Shown: positions 36,000 through 47,300 of the stretch, piece after piece
Layout of the letters: each line of letters opens with the position of its first letter
Numbering within the stretch: position 1 is the stretch's first letter
NCBI GenBank assembly: GCA_963678705.1
Contig: CAVMBN010000233.1
Location: 682,001-746,000, forward strand
From: Panorpa germanica
Lineage: Eukaryota > Arthropoda > Insecta > Mecoptera > Panorpidae
Length of the DNA: 64,000 nt
Reading direction: 5' to 3'
Made by a program: the position numbers and the translations under genes
The notes under the pieces: generated by a model
The model's database searches: none
The model's input: the letters and a program-made list of their open reading frames with translations, nothing else
What the model was told of the DNA's origin: nothing

Positions 36000-36882
36000 A
36001 AAGTAACAGAAATGTATTAATTTTTTTTAATTTTTGATTTTGTAGTTCCTTAGCTACTATTTTTGAGTAAAAAAGACACAGTTGGTACAACTGCAAGTAT
36101 AAAAAATATAAAAGTTAATAATTTCAATTTCATATTATATATAGCAGCACTTGTGTAAACAAATGTACATGTTAAAATAAAAAAATAATTAAATAACTTT
36201 TAACCATATAATTGTATGTAAAAATGTATTTTTTTGTAAAGAATGTCACGTTATCACCCACTCTTAAGCTATTTTAAAGTAACAGAAATGTGTTATTATT
36301 TTAAAAATTTTATTTTTTTAGTTCGATCATTACTATTTTTAAGTAAGAAAGACACAGTTGGTACAACTGCAAGTACAAAAAATATAAAAATTAATAATAA
36401 TTTTAATTTCATATTATATATAGCAGCACTTGTGTATACAAATGTGCATGAAAAAATAAACACAAAATTTTATAACTTTTAACCATATATTTGTATGTAA
36501 AAATTTATTTTTTTGTATAGAATTTCACTTTATCACCCAAAATTAATGTATTTTAAAGTAACAGAAATGTATAAATTTTTTTTAATTTTTAATTTTTTAG
36601 TTCCTTAACTACTATTTTTGAGTAAAAAAGACACAGTTGGTACAACTGCAAGTACAAAAAATATAAAAGTTAATAATTTCAATTCCATATTATATAAAGC
36701 AGCACTTGTGTGAACAAATGTACATGTTAAAATAAAAAAATAATTAAATAACTTTTAACCATATAATTGTATGTAAAAATATATTTTTTTGTAAAGAATG
36801 TCACGTTATCACCCACTCTTAAGCTATTTTAAAGTAACAAAAATGTGTTATTATTCTAAAAATTTTATTTTTTTAGTTCCAT

Positions 36883-36940
36883 CATTACTATTTTTGAGTA
36901 AAAAAGATTCCGTCATTACTATTTTTGAGTAGAAAAGACA
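36883..36940 (+). repeat. Monomer with 31-bp internal duplication
   Basis: The CATTACTATTTTTGAGTA block is present twice, 31 bp apart, joined by AAAAAGATTCCGT. The same variant occurs at about 44468-44525 and 45507-45565. Confidence 0.85.
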
Positions 36941-37354
36941 CAGTTGGTACAACTGCAAGTACAAAAAATATAAAAGTTAATAATTTCAATTCCATATTAT
37001 ATATAGCAGCACTTGTGTGAACAAATGTACATGTTAAAATAAAAAAATAATTAAATAACTTTTAACCATATAATTGTATGTAAAAATATATTTTTTTGTA
37101 AAGAATGTCACGATATCACCCACTCTTAAGCTATTTTAAAGTAACAGAAATGTGTTATTATTCTAAAAATTTTATTTTTTTGGTTTCATCATTACTAATT
37201 TTGAGTAAAAAAGACAGTTGGTACAACTGCACGTACAAAAAATATAAAAGTTATTATTAATTTTATTTTCATATTACATATAGCAGCACTTGTGTGAACA
37301 AATGTGCATGTTATAATAAAAAAAAACTATTTAATAACTTTTTACCATATAATT

Positions 37355-39570
37355 GTATGTAAAAATGTATTTTTTTGTATAGAATGTCACGTTATCACCC
37401 ACTCTTAAGCTATTTTAAAGTAACAGAAATGTGTTATTATTTTAAAAATTTTATTTTTTTAGTTCCATCATTACTATTTTTGAGTAAGAAAGACACAGTT
37501 GGTACAACTGCATGTACAAAAAATATAAAAGTTAATAATAATTTTAATTTTAAATTATATATAGCAGCACTTGTGTATACAAATGTGCATTATAAAATAA
37601 AAACAAAATTTTATAACTTTTAACCATATATTTGTATGTAAAAATTTATTTTTTTGTATAGAATTTCACTTTATCACCCAATCTTAATGTATTTTAAAGT
37701 AACAGAAATGTATTAATTTTTTTTAATTTTTAATTTTTTAGTTCCTTAACTACTATTTTTAAATAAAAAAGACACAGTTGGTACAACTGCAAGTATAAAA
37801 AATATAAAAGTTAATAATTTCAATTTCATATTATATATAGCAGCACTTGTGTGAACAAATGTACATGTTAAAATAAAAAAATAATTAAATAACTTTTAAC
37901 CATATAATTGTATGTAAAAATGTATTTTTTTGTAAAGAATGTCACGTTATCACCCACTCTTAAGCTATTTCAAAGTAACAGAAATGTGTTATTATTTTAA
38001 AATTTTTATTTTTTTAGTTCCATCATTACTATTTTTGAGTAAAAAAGACACAGTTGGTACAACTGCAAGTACAAAAAATATAAAAGTTAATAATAATTTT
38101 AATTTCATATTATATATAGCAGCACTTGTGTATACAAATGTGCATGATAGAATAAAAACAAAATTTTATAACTTTTAACCATATATTTGTATGTAAAAAT
38201 TAATCTTTTTGTATAGAATTTTACTTTATCACCTAATCTTAATGTATTTTAAAGTAACAGATATGTATTAATTTTTTTTAATTTTTCATTTTTTAGTTCC
38301 TTAACTACTATTTTTGAGTAAAAAAGACAGTTAATACAACTGCAAGTATAAAAAATATAAAAGTTAATAATTTCAATTTCATATTATATATAGCAGCACT
38401 TGTGTAAACAAATGTACATGTTAAAATAAAAAAATAATTAAATAACTTTTAGCCATATAATTGTATGTAAAAATGTATTTTTTTGTATAGAATGTCACGT
38501 TATCACCCACTCTTAAGCTATTTTAAAGTAACAGAAATGTGTTATTATTTTAAAAATTTTATTTTTTTAGTTCCATCATTACTATTTTTGAGTAAGAAAG
38601 ACACAGTTGGTACAACTGCATGTACAAAAAATATAAAAGTTAATAATAATTTTAATTTTAAATTATATATAGCAGCACTTGTGTATACAAATGTGCATTA
38701 TAAAATAAAAACAAAATTTTATAACTTTTAACCATATATTTGTATGTAAAAATTTATTTTTTTGTATAGAATTTCACTTTATCACCCAATCTTAATGTAT
38801 TTTAAAGTAACAGAAATGTATTAATTTTTTTTAATTTTTAATTTTTTAGTTCCTTAACTACTATTTTTAAATAAAAAAGACACAGTTGGTACAACTGCAA
38901 GTATAAAAAATATAAAAGTTAATAATTTCAATTTCATATTATATATAGCAGCACTTGTGTGAACAAATGTACATGTTAAAATAAAAAAATAATTAAATAA
39001 CTTTTAACCATATAATTGTATGTAAAAATGTATTTTTTTGTAAAGAATGTCACGTTATCACCCACTCTTAAGCTATTTCAAAGTAACAGAAATGTGTTAT
39101 TATTTTAAAATTTTTATTTTTTTAGTTCCATCATTACTATTTTTGAGTAAAAAAGACACAGTTGGTACAACTGCAAGTACAAAAAATATAAAAGTTAATA
39201 ATAATTTTAATTTCATATTATATATAGCAGCACTTGTGTATACAAATGTGCATGATAGAATAAAAACAAAATTTTATAACTTTTAACCATATATTTGTAT
39301 GTAAAAATTAATCTTTTTGTATAGAATTTTACTTTATCACCTAATCTTAATGTATTTTAAAGTAACAGATATGTATTAATTTTTTTTAATTTTTCATTTT
39401 TTAGTTCCTTAACTACTATTTTTGAGTAAAAAAGACAGTTAATACAACTGCAAGTATAAAAAATATAAAAGTTAATAATTTCAATTTCATATTATATATA
39501 GCAGCACTTGTGTAAACAAATGTACATGTTAAAATAAAAAAATAATTAAATAACTTTTAGCCATATAATT
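37355..39570 (+). repeat. Four-monomer tandem duplication, 1108-bp copies practically identical
   Basis: 37355-38462 and 38463-39570 match wherever compared by eye, including private variants: CTGCATGTACAAAAAA, CTATTTCAAAGTAAC, GATAGAATAAAAAC, TAATCTTTTTG, CAGATATGTATTAA and GACAGTTAATACAACTG. This is the youngest higher-order event in the window. A related, more diverged block precedes it at offset 1696 (35683 with 37379). Confidence 0.9.
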
Positions 39571-40681
39571 GTATGTAAAAATGTATTTTTTTGTAAAGAA
39601 TGTCACGTTATCACCCACTCTTAAGCTATTTTAAAGTAACAGAAATGTGTTATTATTTTAAAAATTTTATTTTTTTAATTCGATCATTACTATTTTTGAG
39701 TAAGAAAGACACAGTTGGTACAACTGCAAGTACAAAAAATATAAAAATTAATAATAATTTTAATTTCATATTAAATATAGCAGCACTTGTGTATACAAAT
39801 GTGCATGAAAAAATAAAAACAAAATTTTAAAACTTTTAACCATATATTTGTATGTAAAAATTTATTTTTTTGTATAGAATTTCACTTTACCACACAATCT
39901 AAATGTATTTTAAAGTAACAGAAATGTATTATTATTTTAAAATTTTTATTTATTTAGTTCCATTACTACAATTTTTGTGTAAAAAAGACACAGTTGGTAC
40001 AACTGCAAGTATAAAAAATATAAAAGTTAATAATTTCAATTTCATATTATATATAGCAGCACTTGTGTGAACAAATGTACATGTTAAAATAAAAAAAAAC
40101 TATTTAATAACTTTTAGCCATATAATTGTATGTAAAAATGTATTTTTTTGTATAGAATGTCACGTTATCACCCACTCTTAAGCTATTTTAAAGTAACAGA
40201 AATGTGTTATTTTTTTAAAAATTTTATTTTTTTAGTTCCATCATTACTATTTTTAAGTAAAAATGACACAGTTGATACAACTGCAAGTACAAAAATACAA
40301 AAGTTAATAATAATTTTAATTTCATATTATATATAGCAGCACTTGTGTGAACAAATGTGCATGTTATAATAAAAAAAACTATATAATAACTTTTAACCAT
40401 ATAATTGTATGTAAAAATGTATTTTTTTGTATATAATGTTACGTTATCACCCACTCTTAAGCTATTTTAAAGTAACAGAAATATGTTATTATTTTAAAAA
40501 TTTTATTTTTTTAGTTCCATTATTACTATTTTTGAGTAGAAAAGACACAGTTGGTACAACTGCAAGTACAAAAAATATAAAAGTTAATAATTTCAATTCC
40601 ATATTATATAAAGCAGCACTTGTGTAAACAAATGTACATGTTAAAATAAAAAAAATAATTAAATAACTTTTAACCATATAA

Positions 40682-40936
40682 AATTACAAAACATTCCAAC
40701 AGTATTGTTAATTCATGATTATCTCAAAGACTTGATTTATTATTTTATTTAATAAACTAGTTCAAAGCTATTGTTATTAAATTCTATAACAACAATCGAA
40801 GCGTTGATAGTTACACTAAATATTTTAATTGTATAAGAAATTTTGTCTGATGACTTTTTGTATAATTTCAGTCTGAGGACTTATTATTTAATAAAATATA
40901 TAATGTAAAACTGTGCATATAATCTCTGTTACAATA
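40682..40936 (+). repeat. Copia-2 5' LTR, lacking its first 6 bp
   Basis: Matches 44094-44348 closely; differences include ACAAAACATT against ACAAGACATT, CGAAGCG against CAAGGCG, and TTATTTAATA against TTAATTAATA. It ends GTTACAATA right before the primer-binding site. Its upstream part (U3) does not align with that of Copia-1. Confidence 0.93.
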
Positions 40937-40952
40937 GGTTATGGGCCCAGGC
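40937..40952 (+). other. Copia-2 primer-binding site
   Basis: GGTTATGGGCCCAGGC, identical to the Copia-1 site and directly adjoining the LTR. Confidence 0.9.
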
Positions 40953-40971
40953 TTTAATTAAAAAAATTAAT

Positions 40972-43900
40972 ATGACGACATCAGTGAGTGCTACAAGATT
41001 TGAGCTGTTGAGTAAGGACAATTATGAAGCCTGGAAAATTCATGTTGAGGCGCTATTGATCAAAAATGATTTGTGGGAATATGTCAGTGGTGAAAAACCG
41101 ATTCCTGTTGCTGCGGAAAAAAATCAAGAAGAAAGAAATGGATGGATAAAAATTGATCGTAAAGCTAAGTCAGAAGTAATATTAGCAATTAGTTCAACGG
41201 AATTGCAGCATGTCCGAGGTTGTAATACTTCTCATGAAGTTTGGCAAAAACTTGCCTCAGTTTATGCTTCCAAAGGACCTGCAAGAAAAGCTTTATTACT
41301 TAAGCAACTTATGCTTCACAAGATGTCTGAAGGTGGTGATGTCAGGGATCATGTAAACAAGTTTTCGGATATAGTTGATCGACTTGGAGCTATGGATATT
41401 GAAGTGAATAAAGATTTATTGTCTGTAATGTTATTATATAGTCTACCAGATTGCTATGAAGGTTTTAAATGTGCTATGGAATCACGTGATGAACTCTTGG
41501 AGGTTGAAGCTCTTAAGGTTAAGATACTTGAGAAGAGTGAAATTGGTTCAAATTCAGTTGTTGAGTTAGCTGGAAATGTAAGGGCTGAAAATCAACCGAG
41601 TTACAAAAATATTTTTAAAGGATATTGTTTTAAATGTGGAAAACAAGGACATAAGTCTTCTGAATGTCCAACTCAATTGAAACCAAATTTCAGAAGAAAT
41701 GGACCAGATAGACAGAATAGATACACACAAGAAAACCAATGTTCTCAAGCGGATGATGATACTTTTGCAGTATTTAATGTTGAATTTGCTGGTAGTGTTC
41801 CAAGTTGTCGACCTTGGATTCTTGATAGTGGCTGTACAACACATTTATGTGGTGATAAACAATTATTTAAGTCTTTAAATGAAGAAATTAGTGGGAAAAT
41901 AAATTTGGCTAATCAAGCAAGTAGTGAAATCAAAGGAAAAGGTACTGTTAATTTGTCGATTAGTAATGGTAAACAGCTGAGGTCAGTAGATTTTTCAAAC
42001 ACATTATTTGTACCAGATTTAAGGTCAAATCTAGTATCAGTTGCTAAAATTACTAATAAGGATCATGAAATTCTATTTAAAAAAGATTCAGCTGTAATTA
42101 TGGATATGACTGGAAATGTTAAATTTGTTGCTGAAAGGCGTGGTGATCTCTATTATTTACAAGAAGGTAATGAAGAAGCTTGTATTGGAGAAGATAAAGC
42201 TAATTCTGAGTTATTGATGTGGCATTGTCGTATGGGTCATTTAAATGCTAAGGATTTATTTCGGGTGATTAATCAGAATACTACAAGTAAAGTAACCTCT
42301 GAACAATTGAAATGTTTGTCAAGATGTGAAGTGTGTCTACGAGGCAAGATGACAGGGTTACCGTTTTCAGGAAGTGAACGACAGAGTGAAGAACTTCTTG
42401 AAATAGTTCATACAGATATTGTTGGACCGTTTAGGACACAATCAGTGAATGGAGCAAAATATTTTATTACATTTATTGATGATTATTCTCGATGGTGTGA
42501 AGTATACTTTCTTAAACAGAAGAGTGGTGCACTAGAAGCTTTCAAAATGTATCAAAATCAAGCTGAACGTATGACAGGGAAGAAGATTAAGTATCTTCAA
42601 AGTGATAATGGTAAAGAGTATTGTAATACTGAGATGGATTCTTTCCTGCGTAATCAAGGTATTCAACGTCGATTAAGTGTTGTTGCTGAACGTTTAAATC
42701 GAACATTAGTTGAAATGGGACGATGTTTATTACTTCAATCAAATTTATCGGATATGTTTTGGACTGATGCTGTAGCTACAGCATGTCATTTGAGAAACAG
42801 ATGTCCTTCAAGAAGTATTAATGGAGATACTCCTTATCAGAGATGGTTCAACAGGGATAAAGTTCATTTAAATTATTTACGAGCATTTGGATCAACTGTA
42901 TATGTCTTAGATAAAGATCCAACAAAAGGCAAATTATCTGATAGATCAATGAAAGGAATTTTTGTAGGTTATCCACGTGAATTAAAAGGATACAGAATTT
43001 GGTTACCAGAAAAGAGAAAATTTATTGTTGCTCGTGATGTGAAATTTATTGAAGATAATGTTACTACAGTTTTAAAGAACCAAGAGATTAAACAGCTGAT
43101 TATTAATGATTTTGAAAACAAGGATAAACCATGGATTGAATTGATAACAGGATTTAAAAATAGTAATGAGACAGAAACTTTAGATTGAATTCCAGAAGAA
43201 AATTTAGAAGATAATGAAGAAAATGAAAATTCATCTGGTATTCAATCATCTATTCAAGAAACTCCTAGAAGAAACTCAAGAGAATATACTAGAGAAGAAG
43301 GAAGAGGACCAGGAAGACCAAAATTAATTAAAACAGGTTTGAAAGGACGTCCCAGAAATTTTTTTTCAAAAGTTAATAATTGTGAAGTTAAAGAAAGGAT
43401 TGAATCTGATTCTAATGAAGATGATAATGATAATGATAATATATTTGTTGGAGTAGCTGAAGTTAAATTGGAAGATGCTATTAATTCTCAAGAGTGTGCT
43501 GAGTGGAAGAGAGCAATTAAATCAGAAGTCATAAGTTTATTAAAAAATGATACTTGGAATATTGTAAAATTACCTGAAGGTCAAAGTGTTGTGGGAAGTC
43601 GAATGATTTTAACAAATAAATTTGGATCAGATGGGCTTATTGAAAAAAGAAAAGCTCGTATTGTTGCAAAAGGTTATAGTCAGAAATATGGTATTGATTA
43701 TGATCAAACTTTTGCTCCAGTTGCAAGAATGGAATCAATGAGACTTTTAATTGCATTGTCTGTGGAATTAAAACTTGTAATAAGACAATTTGATGTTGTA
43801 ACTGCCTATTTAAATGGAATATTAGAAGAAAATGTTTATATGGAAATACCGGATATGCTACATGAAATTTTGATGTGGATAATTGATGATAGTCAGATGT

Positions 43901-44058
43901 CTGAAAAATTAAAAAATAAAGCTACAAAAATGTTAAAATGTATTGAAGAAGGAGGTGATGTATCAACTAATGAAATGGTTGCGGATATTTTAACAAAAGC
44001 ACTGCCAAGAGAGTTACATAAAAAATTCACTAAAGGATTGGGACTTCAAATTATTTAA
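40972..44058 (+). pseudogene. Copia-2 Gag-Pol, one stop and two in-frame deletions
   Basis: Colinear with Copia-1 and in one frame throughout (1028 codons plus stop, against 1373). Gag, zinc knuckle (with S-E-C in place of P-E-C), protease DSG and the integrase residues D482 (42415) and D545 (42604) are kept. Three lesions are visible. First, 24 bp are missing at about 42684, removing eight residues between D545 and the catalytic Glu, so the DD35E spacing becomes 27. Second, TGA at 43186-43188 replaces a GGA codon. Third, about 1011 bp are missing at about 43960, corresponding to Copia-1 residues 1006-1342: YVDD, the rest of reverse transcriptase and most of RNase H. The last junction lies at a shared ATGT. 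Gag and protease could still be translated, but reverse transcription and integration could not be self-supplied. Confidence 0.93.
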
Positions 44059-44078
44059 ATTGTTGAAATGAATGTCTT

Positions 44079-44087
44079 GAGGGGGTG
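44079..44087 (+). other. Copia-2 polypurine tract
   Basis: GAGGGGGTG directly before TGTTGG of the 3' LTR, identical to Copia-1. Confidence 0.9.
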
Positions 44088-44348
44088 TGTTGGAATTACA
44101 AGACATTCCAACAGTATTGTTAATTCATGATTATCTCAAAGACTTGATTTATTATTTTATTTAATAAACTAGTTCAAAGCTATTGTTATTAAATTCTATA
44201 ACAACAATCAAGGCGTTGATAGTTACACTAAATATTTTAATTGTATAAGAAATTTTGTCTGATGACTTTTTGTATAATTTCAGTCTGAGGACTTATTAAT
44301 TAATAAAATATATAATGTAAAACTGTGCATATAATCTCTGTTACAATA
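44088..44348 (+). repeat. Copia-2 3' LTR (261 bp)
   Basis: Complete, running TGTTGGAATTACAAGACATT ... GTTACAATA. The first 15 bases and the last 100 or so (GTCTGATGACTT, CAGTCTGAGGACTTATTAA, AATAAAATAT, ACTGTGCATATAAT) resemble Copia-1. The middle, with GTTAATTCATGATTATCTC and TTCAAAGCTATTG, is unrelated to the Copia-1 and Copia-3 U3 region. Confidence 0.94.
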
Positions 44349-47300
44349 TAATTGTATGTAAAAATATATTTTTTTGTAAAGAATGTCACGTTATCACCCA
44401 CTCTTAAGCTATTTTAAAGTAACAGAAATGTGTTATTATTCTAAAAATTTAATTTTTTTAGTTCCATCATTACTATTTTTGAGTAAAAAAGATTCCGTCA
44501 ATACTATTTTTGAGTAGAAAAGACACAGTTGGTACAACTGCAAGTACAAAAAATATAAAAGTTAATAATTTCAATTCCATATTATATATAGCAGCACTTG
44601 TGTGAACAAATGTACATGTTAAAATAAAAAAATAATTAAATAACTTTTAACCATATAATTGTATGTATAAATATTTTTTTTTGTAAAGAATGTCACGTTA
44701 TCACCCACTCTTAAGCTATTTTAAAGTAACAGAAATGTGTTATTATTCTAAAAATTTTATTTTTTTAGTTCCATCATTACTATTTTTAAGTAAAAAAGAC
44801 AGTTGGTACAACTGCACGTACAAAAAATATAAAAGTTATTATTAATTTTATTTTTATATTATATATAGCAGCACTTGTGTGAACAAATGTGCATGTTATA
44901 ATAAAAAAAAAACTATTTAATAACTTTTAATCATATAATTGTATGTAAAAATGTATTTTTTTGTATAGAATGTCACGTTATCACCCACCCTTAAGCTATT
45001 TTAAAGTAACAGAAATGTGTTATTATTTTAAAAATTTTATTTTTTTAGTTCCATCATTACTATTTTTGAGTAAAAAAGACACAGTTGGTACAACTGCAAG
45101 TACAAAAAATATAAAAGTATGTAAAAATTTATTTTTTTCTATAGAATTTCACTTTATCACCCAATCTTAATGTATTTTAAAGTAACAGAAATGTATTAAT
45201 TTTTTATAATTTTTAATTTTTTAGTTTCTTAACTACTATTTTTGAGTAAAAAAGACACAGTTGGTACAACTGCAAGTATAAAAAAAAAAAAAGTTAATAA
45301 TTTTAATTTCATATTATATATAGCAGCACTTGTGTGAACAAATGTACATGTTAAAATAATAAAATAATTAAATAACTTTTAACCATATAATTGTATGTAA
45401 AAATATATTTTTTTGTAAAGAATGTCACGTTATCACCCACTCTTAAGCTATTTTAAAGTAACAGAAATGTGTTATTATTCTAAAAATTTTATTTTTTTAG
45501 TTCCATCATTACTATTTTTGAGTAAAAAAGATTCCGTCATTACTATTTTTGAGTAGAAAAGACACAGTTGGTACAACTGCAAGTACAAAAAATATAAAAG
45601 TTAATAATAATTTTAATTTCATATTATATATAGCAGCACTTGTGTATACAAATGTGCATGATGAAATTAAAACAAAATTTTATAACTTTTAACCATGTAT
45701 TTGTATGTAAAAATTTATTTTTTTGTATAGAATTTCACTTTATCACCCAATTTAAATGTATTTTAAAGTAACAGAAATGCATTAATTTTTTTTAATTTTT
45801 AATTTTTTAGTTCCTTCACTACTATTTTTGAGTAAAAAAGACACAGTTAATACAACTGCAAGTATAAAAAATATAAAAGTTAATAATTTCAATTTTATAT
45901 TATATATAGCAGCAATTGTGTAAACAAATGTACATGTTAAAATAAAAAAAAAATTAAATATCTTTTAACAATATAATTGTATGTAAAAAAGTATTTTTTT
46001 GTAAAGAATGTCACGTTATCACCCACTCTTAAGCTATTTTAATGTAAAAGAAATGTGTTATTATTTAAAAAAAATTATTTTTTTAGTTCCATCATTACTA
46101 TTTTTGAGTAAAAAAGACACAGTTGGTACAACTGCAAGTACAAAAAATATAAAAGTTAATAATAATTTTAATTTCATATTATATATAGCAGCACTTGTGT
46201 ATACAAATGTGCATGATAAAATAAAAACAAAATTTTATAACTTTTAACCATATATTTGTATGTAAAAATTAATTTTTTTGTATTGAATTTTACTTTATCA
46301 CCCAATCTTAATGTATTTTAAAGTAACAGATATGTATTAATTTTTTTTAATTTTTAAGTTTTTAGTTCCTTAACTACTATTTTTGAGTAAAAAAGACACA
46401 GTTAATACAACTGCAAGTATAAAAAATATAAAAGTTAATAATTTCAATTTCATATTATATATAGCAGCACTTGTGTTAACAAATATACATGTTAAAATAA
46501 AAAAAAAAATTAAATAACTTTTAACTATATAATTGTTTGTAAAAATGTATTTTTTTGTGAAGAATGTCACGTTATCACCCACTCTTAAGCTATTTTAAAG
46601 TAACAGAAATGTGTTATTATTTTAAAAATTTTATTTTTTTAGTTCCATCATTACTATTTTTAAGTAAAAAAGACAGTTGGTACAACTGCAAGTACAAAAA
46701 ATATAAAAGTTAATAATAATTTTAATTTCATATTATATATAGCAGCACTTGTGTATACAAATGTGCATGATAAAATAAAAACCAAATTTTATAACTTATA
46801 ACCACATATTTGTATAAAAATTTATTTTTTTGTATTGAATTTCACTTTATCACCCATTCTTAATGTATTTTAAAGTAACAGAAATGTATTAATTTATTTT
46901 TATTTTTAATTTTCAATTTCCTTAACTACTATTTTTGAGTAAAAAAGACACAGTTGGTACAACTGCAAGTATAAAAAATATAAAAGTTAATAATTTCAAT
47001 TTCATATTATATATAGCAGCACTTGTGTGAACAAATGTACATGTTAAAATAAAAAAAAAATTAAATAACTTTTAACCATATAACTGTATGTAAAAATGTA
47101 TTTTTTTGTCAAGAATGTCACGTTATCACCCACTCTTAAGCTATTTCAAAGTAACAGAAATGTGTTAATATTTTAAAATTTTTATTTTTTTAGTTTCATC
47201 ATTACTATTTTTGAGTAAAAAAGACACAGTTGGTACAACTGCAAGTACAAAAAATATAAAAGTTAATAATAATTTTAATTTCATATTATATATAACAGCA

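Larger units (their letters stand above)
34335..40681 (+). repeat. Satellite array, block 2
   Basis: Same monomer and orientation as block 1. From about 35.9 kb many units belong to a local subtype that is rare in block 1: GTTAATAATTTCAATT in place of AATAATAATTTTAATTT, GTACATGTTAAAATAAAAAAATAATT in place of the A-run linker, and TTAACTACTATTTTTGAG. Units of this type alternate with the common type. No gene is visible. Confidence 0.96.
40682..44348 (+). mobile_element. Copia-2: deletion derivative of the Copia-1 family
   Basis: A 3667-bp plus-strand element with a 5' LTR of 255 bp, a 3' LTR of 261 bp, the same primer-binding site and polypurine tract as Copia-1, and closely matching coding sequence. 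The left end lacks the terminal TGTTGG: the junction reads CCATATAA-AATTACAAAAC where CCATATAATT-TGTTGG-AATTAC is expected, so eight bases (TT of the target duplication plus TGTTGG) were lost. The right flank keeps the TSD TAATT (44349-44353), of which TAA remains on the left. Joining the flanks rebuilds the normal satellite linker. Coding capacity is broken by a stop and two deletions. Confidence 0.94.
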
